The notes: generated by a model not told the origin, from the sequence alone. A DNA stretch of 64,000 bases from Bradyrhizobium erythrophlei (GCA_900129675.1 FSRD01000001.1:1415501-1479500), one strand, 5' to 3'; positions 34,576-43,431 are shown, counted from the stretch's first letter. Made by a program: numbers and translations.

Positions 34576-35167
34576 AAATAGCGCGACGCGCATGGGCCGA
34601 GACTTCGGCTCGGCGAGCGCAGCGAGTAAAACTCGGTCCGCGTCACCGAGTGCGAGGGTGAGAAGTTCCGAGTAAAACCTTCATGGGCGGAGCGACGTCG
34701 CAAATGTGCTAGTCCCAATGTGGCGGAGATAGTATTTGCTTCTTCCTGAGCGAACGCTGGGGCGGCAGTGGAAGTGACCTGAAGCCCGAAACTCCTCATG
34801 GGATACGGGACCGTGGCCCTCGTCCACACAGCTCCTCGACCACACCGAACCGCTCATCGGCCAGGCTTCCTGTGACGGAGCGCCTGGTAGCGGAGTCTGC
34901 ACTTGAGATCAAACCTTCGGTTATCGCTGAGGATATACCGTTCGTAAATTGGAAGTGTTACTCATCTAACTTGACGCGCTCCCACAATGATCCCACAAGG
35001 GAAGCATCCGAGCCGAAAAATCTAAGGTATCACGGCAATAGCAGGTGGGTTGAGCGTATCCTAGTTCCCCAGCCAGACTCGAATTTCTCCTCGCGGATCA
35101 AAGACTTCTAACCCGCAGCTTTTCGAAAAACCGCGGTGGCCCGTTGCGAAGCGTAGTCTTAGTCTAG
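34576..35167. other. Gene-free stretch left of ISNCY-like element
   Basis: About 590 bp without a supported gene. It contains the second copy of the 23-bp direct repeat (35058-35080). The left flank of the ISNCY-like element (TAGTCTAG) lies at its right edge. The sequence looks like recombined debris. Confidence 0.4.
35058..35080. repeat. 23-bp direct repeat, copy 2
   Basis: Identical over 23 bp to 29853-29875. Read on the minus strand with its flank, it begins TTCGAGTC, which resembles a tRNA T-loop, so it could be an old attachment site; this is only a resemblance. Confidence 0.55.
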
Positions 35168-35272
35168 TTTCTGTCGCGAAAGACATTTCGCCCGTTAAAA
35201 TAGGGGTTATCTCGCGATTTTCGAGCATGGGTTTTCTTGCGGCGTGCATGTGCATAGTATCACATACTTCTT

Positions 35273-35620
35273 ATGAAGCATGTTGATTCGGAATCTCCTT
35301 CAGATGTCGTGCACTGGCTGCGGAGTGAGACGGCTAATCTTTGGCCTGCACTTCTCGGTTCGCTGAGCTTGCGGCGGAGCCGGTGCATCCGCAAGAATTG
35401 CCCGGCGTGCCAGTCTGGCGAGCAACATCAAAGTTATGTGCTGTACGGTCGCGCGAACGGGCGTCGTGTTGCCGTTTACGTTCCGGAAGAACTTGTGCTG
35501 GAGGTTCAGCGCAGCCTGGATAACGGGCGGGCTCTGCAGGATCTGCTGCACCAGGCGGCACCGCGATATATCAAGGCGCTGAAGCGCGCGCGCCAAGCCA
35601 GGAAGAGCGATGAGGGCTGA
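35273..35620 (+). CDS. Small ISNCY passenger protein with Cys motif (DUF6788-like)
   Basis: 115 residues located between the terminal repeats of the element, 2 bp before the transposase gene. It contains CIRKNCPACQSGEQHQSYVLYGR, a zinc-finger-like C-x4-C-x2-C segment, followed by a helical basic C-terminus (ALKRARQARKSDEG). Proteins of this type commonly precede transposases in such elements; the wording resembles DUF6788. It may help DNA binding or regulate transposition, but its function is not established. Confidence 0.7.
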   Translation: MKHVDSESPSDVVHWLRSETANLWPALLGSLSLRRSRCIRKNCPACQSGEQHQSYVLYGRANGRRVAVYVPEELVLEVQRSLDNGRALQDLLHQAAPRYIKALKRARQARKSDEG

Positions 35621-35622
35621 GC

Positions 35623-37044
35623 GTGTCCCGGACAGCGGAACGACAGGTCAGTTTTGCCGATTTTGAGCTGGTGCGTCAGGGCCTGCGCCTGGAGCCGTTG
35701 CTGCAAGCTATTTCCGAGTTTCTGGACGACCAAAAGGACATGATCGAGCAGGTCCGCTGCGATCTGACGCGGGGTTTGAAGAAGGCCGAGACCGGTCGCA
35801 ACGGCCTGACGCCACAACAGGTGTTGCGCTCGCTGGTTCTGATGCGCGTCAAGAACTGGAACTATCGCGAATTACGCGAGCGGATTGCCGACGGATGCAC
35901 ACTGCGCCAGTTCACCGACTTCTATTGTCTGCCGGTGCCGCGACACGATGCGTTCCACCGCGGCTTCAATCGGCTCACGCCCGAGACGCTCAAGGCGATC
36001 AATGATCTGGTGGTGCAGGCGGCCGTCGAGCTCGGACTGGAGGACGGCCAAAAGCTGCGTGTCGACACCACGGTGGTACAGACCGACATTCATCATCCGA
36101 CCGACAACACGCTATTATGGGATGTCGTTCGCGTTGTCACGCGCCTGATCGGCCGCCTCGCCGCAGCGCTGGGGCGCCGGCGTAGCAAGGGGTTCCGGGA
36201 TCGGACGCGATCGGCGCGGCGTCGGATGCAAGAGATCCAACGGATGACCACAAGGCAGCGCCAGCAGCATCAGACCGGGACATACCGAGAGCTCATCGGC
36301 ATTGCCACGGAGGTCGTCGAAAGTGCACGAACGGCGCTGCAGCAGACCCGCAAAGCGCGCGGCAAAGATATGATCGCCGATCTGGCGATCGCGGAGACGC
36401 GCAAGGAGATCGAGCATTTTTGTGGTCTGGGAGCCCGTGTGATTGGTCAGTCGCGCCGGCGTGTGCTCGATGGCGAGCAAGTTCCGACGGCCGAGAAGAT
36501 CTATTCGATTTTTGAGCCCCATACCGACCTGATCAAGCGCGGCAAGGTGCAGACGCCGATCGAGTTCGGCCACAAGGTCTTCCTCGCCGAAAGCGCGCGC
36601 GGCTTGATCACCCAGTATAAAGTGTTGGACGGAAATCCCGTCGATGAGCAGCATGTGATTGCTTCGCTGGAGCGCCACAAGCAGACCTTCGGCGACGTCC
36701 CCAAATTGTATGGATCGGATCGCGGCTTCTTCAGCGAAACGAACGTGATGTCGTGCAAGCAGCAAGGCGTCAAGGTGGTGTGCATCCCACAACGCGGCGG
36801 CACCAAAGCGCCCGAGCGCGAAGCCTATGAGAAGACCCGGGAGTTCAAGGACGGCCAGCGCTTTCGCGCGGGCATCGAGGGGCGCATCTCGGTGTTGTTC
36901 CGCGGCCGTGGCATGAAGCGCTGTCTCGCCGAAGGTCGCGAGCGCTTTGAGCTGTGGGTCGCAGCCGCCGTGCTCGCCAACAACCTCATGAAGATTGCAG
37001 CCCTGTTGGCGGACCGACCATCGCGCAGACGAAAAGCCGCCTGA
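35623..37044 (+). CDS. ISNCY-family transposase
   Basis: 473 residues beginning at a GTG (35623). The N-terminus (MSRTAERQVSFADFELVRQG) and the segment GLTPQQVLRSLVLMRVKNWNYRELRERIADG, then LRVDTTVVQTDIHHPTDNTLLWD, are typical of ISNCY transposases. The DDE residues probably lie in VDTTVVQTD, LYGSDRGFFSE and the C-terminal RFRAGIEGRISVLFRGRGM, which supplies the glutamate. The frame is intact, so the element may be functional. Confidence 0.88.
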   Translation: MSRTAERQVSFADFELVRQGLRLEPLLQAISEFLDDQKDMIEQVRCDLTRGLKKAETGRNGLTPQQVLRSLVLMRVKNWNYRELRERIADGCTLRQFTDFYCLPVPRHDAFHRGFNRLTPETLKAINDLVVQAAVELGLEDGQKLRVDTTVVQTDIHHPTDNTLLWDVVRVVTRLIGRLAAALGRRRSKGFRDRTRSARRRMQEIQRMTTRQRQQHQTGTYRELIGIATEVVESARTALQQTRKARGKDMIADLAIAETRKEIEHFCGLGARVIGQSRRRVLDGEQVPTAEKIYSIFEPHTDLIKRGKVQTPIEFGHKVFLAESARGLITQYKVLDGNPVDEQHVIASLERHKQTFGDVPKLYGSDRGFFSETNVMSCKQQGVKVVCIPQRGGTKAPEREAYEKTREFKDGQRFRAGIEGRISVLFRGRGMKRCLAEGRERFELWVAAAVLANNLMKIAALLADRPSRRRKAA

Positions 37045-37257
37045 CAATATCCCTCAAGTTCGTTTGCGGCGCAAAGATATCCGCCGCACCATCTTGCAAC
37101 CGAACCCGCCCCCAATGGGCGCTTAATGACATCGCGACGAAAATCGGCGTCCAATTGCCTCCGAAAATGCCGACATCCGACGTCAGTTCACCCCGGTTTT
37201 TATTGGGGAAATGGCATGCCTCGACACAAAAACAGGCGTTTCGCGACAGAAACTAGT

Positions 37258-38827
37258 CTAGCCCGGACGGCGCTTGGTCCTCCTCCGATCCACTTGTTCG
37301 GCTGCTGTCACTTCGTACCGCGGGTGCTTCAGGATTTCCGGATACATGACGTCGGGCGGCACTTCGCCGTATTCTTCACCTTCGGTTCGCGGCGCGTGGC
37401 CCTGGATGGCGTCGAGGATCAACCAATCCATTTTGGATTTCCGGCCGACAGTCTTGAAGCGGTGGCGCCAGCCGTGGTTCGGCTTAAACCAGCGGATCGT
37501 CGATGCCAAGACCGCGCACCCACTCGGCAAGCTTGTTGCCGACGCTTGCATACGTCGGATTTTTCCTGTTCGGATTCCGCTGCCTTTCGATCGAGTAGAA
37601 CAGGGGCGCGTTGCCGCGTTTGCGGCGGGCGAAATCCGGGAATCCTTGTTCGAGGAGGTGCGGATGCAGCGGCACATTGCGCTCCTTCAGCGTCTTTACC
37701 GTCCCGGCCTCCGGAGTGATGTGGATGCACCAGATGCCCTCGATCTCCTTTACGTCCTTCGCGCGGAGCTGGGTGATCTCGTTGACCCGGGCGCCGGTGT
37801 AGGCGCAGATCCACGGCACCCACCGCCGGGCCGCGGCGTTTTCCTTGCTCATCAGCTCGTTGGGAGGAGCGAGCGCGGCCGAGAGAATCCTGTCGGCCTC
37901 GTCCTCGTAGAAGCCGCGCATCTTGGTTTCGTGCTTGTCGCTGACGTCGACGTGCACCTCCGCGCTAGGATCAGTCGTCAGTTTCTTCATCCGCTTCGCC
38001 CAGCCGAAGAAGGCCTTCATGGCCGCGATATACCCATCGCGAATCGTGACCTTCGAAAGCTTGGACGCCATCAAAGCGTCCCGCCAATCCAGTAGATGCG
38101 TTTCGGTCACCTTGCTCATATCCTTGCTTCCGGTGCGGCGAATCAGCGTGCGGAAATACGGCTCCCACTTCTTCTTCGTGGAGGGAGCGATCCTCTTGGC
38201 CTCACAGAACTCCTGCCAAAGAGTGTCGAAAGACTGCTTGGCATTGCTCGGCACAAACTTCGGGAAACGGTCGGCGTCCGGATCGGGTCGGTAGTCCCCA
38301 CGAGAGTTCTTGAGGAGCTGTTTGGCAGCCTGCTCCTTCGCTTCCACGTAGGCGCGAACGAAACCTATCAACTGGTCGCCGACCAGATGGAGTTCTCGCC
38401 TCTGCAGGAAAGGGCGCACCTCCGTGCCGAAGGCGCTCAGAAGATGCAATCCCCAATGCCCACCTCCGACGAGCGGCCTCTTGCGGCTCGCATGCTTGAC
38501 GAGCGCCTCCTCCCAGTCCCGCGGCGGACCGGGATTGGCGCGGTGTGATGCCACCATCTCGTTGTAGAACTCGCCGGCAAGAGCCATGATCTGCTCATGC
38601 GACAGATCGGACGGCGGCGTGCCGTACAGATTCTGGCGCCACGCCCGCTCGAGCCTGAGATTCTCCTCCTGACATAGGAGCACGGCTTCGTCCCAGTCGG
38701 TGGTGTTGAGCGACTTCTTGATCTCGCCGCGAATGCCGAACTTGGCGAGCTTCGCGGGGACGCGCCGCCTGAACCAGTAGAAGCGGCTGCGGGGATTTTG
38801 CCAAGGCGACAGCATTCGAAGACCCAT
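37258..38827 (-). pseudogene. Tyrosine recombinase (island integrase) with a frameshift
   Basis: The first frame (38827 to 37484) starts with FYWFRRRVPAKLAKFG, the DUF6538-type arm-binding region, and reaches the first catalytic arginine in YTGARVNEITQL. It then hits TAA at GDD-like DDPLV. The -1 frame continues immediately as KPNHGWRHRFKTVG, IQGHAPRTEGEEYGEV, supplying the remaining His, Arg, His and Tyr. Removing one T from the TTT at about 37492 restores a 522-residue integrase. It lies next to a serine tRNA gene, the classical target. It is either truly inactive or a sequencing error. Confidence 0.85.
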
Positions 38828-38915
38828 GGTGGACCACCCCTGTGTACCACCGGCCGTTTTCGAAAAGCCTTAGTTCATCGATTCAATTTGAATTTCCTGG
38901 ATTTCTGCGGGCTTT

Positions 38916-39005
38916 TGGCGGAGAGGGAGGGATTCGAACCCCCGATAGGCTTGCACCTATGCCGCATTTCGAGTGCGGTGCATTCGACCACTCTGCCACC
39001 TCTCC
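38916..39005 (-). tRNA. tRNA-Ser (CGA anticodon)
   Basis: A 90-nt class II tRNA on the minus strand with acceptor stem GGAGAGG/CCTCTCC, anticodon stem CCGCA/TGCGG around the loop CTCGAAA (anticodon CGA, reading UCG), a long variable arm, the T-loop TTCGAATC and an encoded CCA at 38918-38916. It decodes serine. The 3' end faces the tyrosine recombinase 89 bp away, so this is the likely integration site of the island to the left. I did not find the matching left attachment copy in the window. Confidence 0.95.
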
Positions 39006-39129
39006 AGGCGCCATAACGGCTGATTCCTCAGCCGCGGTCGGGGCGAGTTCTAGGCGAGGATGGCGGGCCAGACAAGGCACGGAATCAAGATTTCCGAGAG
39101 CCCCGGGGGAAGCGAAAAGGAGCCATAAA

Positions 39130-39993
39130 ATGGAGCATTTGAGGGTTCAGGCCAACAGCGCGACGTTCCATGTCGCGCGGGTCGGCACAGGCAAGCCATT
39201 GCTGTTGCTGCATGGCTGGCCCGAATTCTGGCTGACCTGGGAGCCCGTGATGGCGCGGCTTGCCGACCGCTTCACGCTTCTTGCGCCTGATCTGCGTGGC
39301 TTCGGCGACAGCGACAAGCCCGACGGGCCGTTTGGACCTGACCAGCATGCCGCCGACATGCTGGCGCTGATGGACGCGCTCGGCCTGAGGCAGGCCGGTA
39401 TTATCGGGCACGACGTCGGCGGCGCGCTGATGCAGCCGCTGGCCCGCCAGACGCCCGACCGCGTCGGTGGATTATTCTTCTTCGATTTCGTCTATCCCGG
39501 CATCGGACCACGGATGGCAGAGCCTGATCGGCTGAATAACATCTGGTACCAGTCGTTCCATCAGATGGAGATGGCGCCCGCCTTGATCGGCGCGACGCGC
39601 GAAAGCTGCCACATTTATATCGGGCATTTCTTGCGGCAATGGTCATACCGCAGGCACGTATTCGACGACGTGCTGGAAGCCTTCACCGATAATTTCTTGA
39701 AACCCGGAAACCTCGCCGGCGGCTTTGCACATTACCGTGCGGCCCATGCCGGCCGGATCAGGATGATGAAGGGCGAGGCGCCGGCATTGCCGCCGATCAC
39801 GGTGCCGACCTGCATCCGCTGGGCCGAGCACGATCCGCTGTTTCCCTACGCCTGGACCGATCGCCTGAGCGAGACTTTTACAACTCTCGATCTGAAGATG
39901 TTTCCCGGTGTCGGCCACTTTCCGCATCGCGAGGATCCGGATCGCGCGAGCGACGAGATCGCCGCGTTTTTCAAACGCATCAGATGGAGTTGA
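39130..39993 (+). CDS. Alpha/beta hydrolase, haloacetate dehalogenase/epoxide hydrolase type
   Basis: 287 residues from MEHLRVQANSATFHVARVG (AAAAGGAG upstream). The oxyanion segment is LLLLHGWPEFW. The nucleophile is Asp95 in GHDVGGAL, as in dehalogenases and epoxide hydrolases, with an acid in RWAEHDPLFPY and His263 in GVGHFPH. An aspartate nucleophile excludes a simple esterase and supports cleavage of a carbon-halogen or epoxide bond. The gene stands alone, just outside the tRNA-associated island. Confidence 0.88.
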   Translation: MEHLRVQANSATFHVARVGTGKPLLLLHGWPEFWLTWEPVMARLADRFTLLAPDLRGFGDSDKPDGPFGPDQHAADMLALMDALGLRQAGIIGHDVGGALMQPLARQTPDRVGGLFFFDFVYPGIGPRMAEPDRLNNIWYQSFHQMEMAPALIGATRESCHIYIGHFLRQWSYRRHVFDDVLEAFTDNFLKPGNLAGGFAHYRAAHAGRIRMMKGEAPALPPITVPTCIRWAEHDPLFPYAWTDRLSETFTTLDLKMFPGVGHFPHREDPDRASDEIAAFFKRIRWS

Positions 39994-40326
39994 TTACAAG
40001 AAAATTGCAAGAAAGGGTGGGACCGCCAGACGCGACAAAACACTGGCGGCCCCGTGCCGCTTCATTGAAATTCTGGCCGGGAAGTGCGGCTTCGCCGGTC
40101 AGCCGGAGCGACAAAATGACGTTAGCAACGCGCGCGGAATCGGCAATGCGATCTCGATCTTAACCTAACCAGTCAAGGTTACCGCGGCTCGCCGGAACAA
40201 TTTCCCCCGTGTTTTCCCGTGGGATTTGGCAATCGCGCACCGGAGAATCCCGGGGTATCCAGTACGCGCTCACGCGCGCTGAAACGAAGACCTGCTGTAA
40301 CGAAGATTTGCGGCGACGTAACTGTC
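39994..40326. other. Intergenic stretch after hydrolase gene
   Basis: About 330 bp. A hairpin with arms CCGCCAG/CTGGCGG (40023-40049) follows the hydrolase stop but has no T-run. No gene seen. Confidence 0.4.
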
Positions 40327-41433
40327 TTAATCCTTCGCCTTCTTTTCCTTGGTCTTCTTGTCGTCCTTGCCGTTTTCTTTTCTACGGTTGGTATAGCGTG
40401 CGTTGCCCAATCCGGTGCCGATGGTCAGCACGCCCCAGCGCTCGACGTCCTGCATGAAGGGCACTTCCGAAAGACCCTGGGCTACGCCGTCATTGTGCAT
40501 CAGCACCGCAGTGTCGTGATCGCCGATCCGCGGGATCGCTTCCACCAGGCTCGCCGGTAAATTGAACTTGCTGCTCTCCCAGTTGCCCGGCAGGTTCTGC
40601 GCGCCTTTCGCGATCGACCCGTCCTCGCTGATGACGCCGGGACAGGCGATGCCGATGAACGGCGCGAGCTTCAACCCTTCGGCCTCGGCCGCGGCGATCA
40701 GATCCTTCAGCATCTTGACCAGCCGTTTCACCGCGCCCTCGCGCGTCGGCTCATCGTCGGCGTGGCGCCAGAGTTCGGATTTCCACACCGCAGCCTTGGA
40801 TAGATCGGGCGCCTTCTTCCAGCGCGTCTCCACCACGCCGCAGCGGATATTGGTGCCGCCGATATCGACCGCCAGAATGCTGTCATGGGCCTCGAAGATC
40901 CAGGACGGCGCCAGATGCAGCGTGCCGATCAGGCCGGCCTCGTCGGGATGAAGGCGGATCGGCACCAGATCGACCTTGAGGTTTTCGTCCTTGAGGATGA
41001 TCTGGGTGCGCGCGATCGCGAGTTCGCCCAACCGGCTGTCGCGAAACCCGCCGCCGACCACGATGCGCTCGGTCTTGTCCCACGCCTTGGTCTTGAGGAA
41101 TTTTCGCGTCACATAGGCCAGTTCCTGCGCAAACTCCTCGATCGCGCTGTGCAGGACGGCGGAAGCCTCGAGATCGTCCCCGACCAGAATGGCGTCGAGC
41201 TTCTTCTTGCTGATCTCGTCAGACGACTCGTCACCGAACGGGTCCTTGTCTGACTCGCGCAGCGGCTTGCGCCATTTGTCAAAAATCGCGCGAAACGCGC
41301 CCTTGCTGGCGCGGTCGCCGAGGAAGCCGTCTTCGTCCTTGAGCTCGATATTGAAGCTGTCCACGTCCACCGAAGGCAGCCGGGTCGCGCCGTGGCGGGC
41401 GATGCCCGTAGTCGTTACGATATCGTCAGCCAT
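40327..41433 (-). CDS. ROK-like sugar kinase family protein with reversed lobe order
   Basis: 368 residues from MADDIVTTTGIARHG. The actin-fold phosphate-1 motif AVDIGGTNIRCGVVE sits at about 188-202 instead of the N-terminus. It is followed by FIGIACPGVISEDGSIAKGAQNL, MHNDGVAQGLSE (Asp315 as catalytic base) and VLTIGTGLGNARY (335-347). Residues 95-175 (EFAQELAYVTRKFL, then RIVVGGGFRDSRLGELAIA) look like the C-terminal lobe of ROK kinases. So the two lobes appear circularly permuted. No GHxxxCxCG zinc motif is present. A hexokinase-like role is possible; the C-terminus is a Lys-rich tail. Confidence 0.75.
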   Translation of the reverse strand: MADDIVTTTGIARHGATRLPSVDVDSFNIELKDEDGFLGDRASKGAFRAIFDKWRKPLRESDKDPFGDESSDEISKKKLDAILVGDDLEASAVLHSAIEEFAQELAYVTRKFLKTKAWDKTERIVVGGGFRDSRLGELAIARTQIILKDENLKVDLVPIRLHPDEAGLIGTLHLAPSWIFEAHDSILAVDIGGTNIRCGVVETRWKKAPDLSKAAVWKSELWRHADDEPTREGAVKRLVKMLKDLIAAAEAEGLKLAPFIGIACPGVISEDGSIAKGAQNLPGNWESSKFNLPASLVEAIPRIGDHDTAVLMHNDGVAQGLSEVPFMQDVERWGVLTIGTGLGNARYTNRRKENGKDDKKTKEKKAKD

Positions 41434-41499
41434 TTTGCCCTTGCCCAGCCGGAATTTGGGGGACAACGGGCAGGGAACCCATTGGTTTCATGGGTCGGC

Positions 41500-41552
41500 G
41501 AGTGGCGAATGGCGAGTTGCACACGGACTTCCCTATTCGCCATTCGCCACTC
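41500..41552. repeat. 16-bp perfect inverted repeat
   Basis: GAGTGGCGAATGGCGA (41500-41515) is exactly complementary to 41537-41552 with a 21-bp loop. The word ATTCGCCATTCGCCACTC type is a common extragenic palindrome in such genomes. It could end the upstream transcript or be a mobile small repeat. Confidence 0.6.
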
Positions 41553-41612
41553 CCAATTCGCCTTTTTGGCCCCAAACCCCTCATATTTGGCGGTTTTTCG
41601 GGCTCCTTTGCC

Positions 41613-41640
41613 TTGACTCCGGACGCTCAGCGGCTATAAG
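41613..41640 (+). promoter_or_regulatory. Sigma70-type promoter for rplU-rpmA
   Basis: TTGACT (41613-41618) and TATAAG (41635-41640) are separated by 16 bp, a good match to housekeeping promoters. It lies about 160 bp upstream of rplU. Confidence 0.6.
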
Positions 41641-41798
41641 TCCCGGCAATCCGGCGCGGGATTTTTCTCGCGCTGTTTGTTTTTGCGCAATTTCACGGGA
41701 TCGCACCCTGATCGCGCGGAAATTGAACCCATAACGACTGACCAAAAAGCCGGCCCGGACCTGTCCGAGGCCGGGATCGAACACGAAGGAATAAAACG

Positions 41799-42203
41799 AT
41801 GTTCGCAGTCATCAAAACCGGCGGCCGGCAATACCGCGTCGTTCCGGATGATGTGCTCGAGATAGGCAAGATCGCCGGCGATGTCGGTACGATCGTGCAG
41901 CTTGGCGAAGTTCTCCTGCTCGGCGCCGATACGCCGGTGCTGGGCGCTCCCATCGTGGCCGGCGCCTCGGTTGCGGCCGAAGTGCTGCAGCACAAGCGCG
42001 GCCCCAAGGTGATCGCGTTCAAGAAGCGCCGCCGCAAGAATTCGCGCCGCAAGCGTGGCTATCGCGACGAGATCACGGTGCTTCGCATCACCGAGATCCT
42101 GGCCGATAACGCAAAGCCTTCGATCGGCCCGCGTCCGAAGAAGGAAAAGATTGTGGCGGCCCCTGCCGAGGGCGACGACGAGGCCCCGGCCGCAAAGAAA
42201 TAG
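41799..42203 (+). CDS. rplU: 50S ribosomal protein L21
   Basis: 134 residues from MFAVIKTGGRQYRVVPDDVLEIGKI, with the L21 signature HKRGPKVIAFKKRRRKNSRRKRGYRD. L21 binds 23S rRNA in the large subunit. The ATG follows GAAGGA. The stop TAG (42201-42203) is followed in the same frame by 20 codons of Lys/Ala-rich sequence (APARKTVAKKAPAKKAAAKK) ending in TGA at 42264. The gene therefore appears to have lost a basic C-terminal tail through one substitution, or the tail is read through. It is followed by rpmA, as in most bacteria. Confidence 0.96.
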   Translation: MFAVIKTGGRQYRVVPDDVLEIGKIAGDVGTIVQLGEVLLLGADTPVLGAPIVAGASVAAEVLQHKRGPKVIAFKKRRRKNSRRKRGYRDEITVLRITEILADNAKPSIGPRPKKEKIVAAPAEGDDEAPAAKK

Positions 42204-42358
42204 GCGCCCGCCAGGAAGACCGTGGCGAAGAAGGCTCCGGCCAAGAAGGCCGCCGCCAAGAAGTGATCGTCACGGATCAAAAATTGAAACGTGACAAAAA
42301 GTGAAATGATTCCGTCAAGGAATTGATCTAGAGATCAGAGCGAAGTTGGAGACGGGCT

Positions 42359-42628
42359 ATGGCTCACAAAAAAGCAGGCGGTTCATCGCGAAACGGACGC
42401 GACTCAGCGGGCAAGCGCCTGGGCATCAAGGCCTATGGCGGTGAGCGCGTGATTCCCGGCAACATTATCGCGCGTCAGCGCGGCACCACCTGGCATCCCG
42501 GCCTTAATGTCGGCATGGGCACCGACCATACTCTGTTCGCCAAGGTCGAAGGTCATGTCGAGTTCCGCGCTAAAGCCAATGGTCGCACTTTCGTATCGGT
42601 GGTTCCGATGACGGAGGCGGCCGAATAG
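42359..42628 (+). CDS. rpmA: 50S ribosomal protein L27
   Basis: 89 residues from [28 protein letters not shown], the canonical L27 N-terminus whose first residues reach the peptidyl transferase centre. No cleavable N-terminal extension is present, unlike Firmicutes L27. It is 155 bp after rplU and followed by a rho-independent terminator (42687-42717), so rplU and rpmA form one short operon. Confidence 0.97.
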   Translation: MAHKKAGGSSRNGRDSAGKRLGIKAYGGERVIPGNIIARQRGTTWHPGLNVGMGTDHTLFAKVEGHVEFRAKANGRTFVSVVPMTEAAE

Positions 42629-42686
42629 ACGGTGGACAAATTGAGTCCGCCGGGTCCTGTTGAACCGGCGAGCTCGAGAAGGCTCC

Positions 42687-42717
42687 AAGGGGAGGCGGGA
42701 AACCGGCCTCCCCTTTT
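42687..42717 (+). terminator. Rho-independent terminator after rpmA
   Basis: Stem AAGGGGAGGC (42687-42696) pairs with GCCTCCCCTT (42706-42715), loop of 9 nt, then TTTT. It ends the rplU-rpmA transcript before the acetyltransferase gene. Confidence 0.85.
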
Positions 42718-42798
42718 CGTTGCGCGGATTCCTGTGAGGGAACCACGCGCAACGAGTCCCAAGCGTTGCGTACCGTTTTCGCATCCCAGGAGCCCGAC

Positions 42799-43395
42799 AT
42801 GCTGCAGGACATCCCGACACCGACCTTGCGCGAGGCGAGAGCCTGCGTCCTCGAGACCGAACGGCTGACGTTGCGCCGGCCGACGCTCGCGGACGTAAAA
42901 GCGATTGCGCGTCTCGCCAATGATCGCCGCATTGCGGAAAACACCCGCCGCCTGCCGCACCCCTATTCCCAGGACCACGCCGTCGAATTCGTGCGCGCGA
43001 CTGCCGCGGATCGGTGCGAGACGGTATTCCTGATCGAAAACAATCATGTGCCGATCGGCATGGTCGGCATCGACCGCCGCGACCCGGATGCGCCGGAACT
43101 CGGCTATTGGCTCGGGGTCGACTATTGGGGCCAGGGCTTTGGCACCGAGGCCGCACGCGCCGTGATCGATTTCTTTTTCGAGGAATTCGATTGCGACCAC
43201 CTGATCTCGGGCGCCCGCGTCGCCAATCCGTCGTCGCGCAACATCCTTGAGAAATGCGGCTTCCAGTGGAGCGGCGTTGAGCTGCACCGCTTCGAGGCGC
43301 TGGGATCGTCGACCCCGGTCGATTGCTTCCGCCTGTCGCGCGGCGTCTGGTCGTCGTTGAAGAACTGGGGCAGTTCGACGCGGCGACAGCGGTAA
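42799..43395 (+). CDS. GNAT-family N-acetyltransferase (RimJ/RimL type)
   Basis: 198 residues from MLQDIPTPTLREARACVLET (CAGGAG upstream). The RimJ/RimL-type start LETERLTLRRPTLADVKAIARLAND is followed by PIGMVGIDRRDPDAPELGYWLGVDYWGQGFGTEAARAVIDFFFEEF, with the acetyl-CoA loop in GQGFGTEA, and VANPSSRNILEKCGFQ. It transfers acetyl from acetyl-CoA to an amine; the target is unknown. The position after rpmA and before obgE is common in Bradyrhizobium-like genomes. Confidence 0.9.
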   Translation: MLQDIPTPTLREARACVLETERLTLRRPTLADVKAIARLANDRRIAENTRRLPHPYSQDHAVEFVRATAADRCETVFLIENNHVPIGMVGIDRRDPDAPELGYWLGVDYWGQGFGTEAARAVIDFFFEEFDCDHLISGARVANPSSRNILEKCGFQWSGVELHRFEALGSSTPVDCFRLSRGVWSSLKNWGSSTRRQR

Positions 43396-43431
43396 TCACG
43401 CTGCAATAACAATGTCGTCCCCGCGAAAGCG

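Larger units (their letters stand above)
35168..37252 (+). mobile_element. ISNCY-like insertion sequence, about 2.1 kb
   Basis: The ends are perfect inverted repeats TTTCTGTCGCGAAA (35168-35181 and, inverted, 37239-37252). CTAG flanks both ends, and the longer word TAGTCTAG is present at 35160-35167 and 37254-37261, so the element probably duplicated a 4-8 bp target. It carries a small accessory gene and a transposase gene. The right end abuts the stop codon of the tyrosine recombinase gene. Confidence 0.8.
41434..41798. other. Divergent regulatory gap between ROK-like gene and rplU
   Basis: About 365 bp with no gene. It holds a 16-bp inverted repeat (41500-41552) and a sigma70-type promoter (41613-41640) reading into rplU. 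Leader sequence of about 150 nt precedes rplU; an L21 autoregulatory structure was not recognised. Confidence 0.5.
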
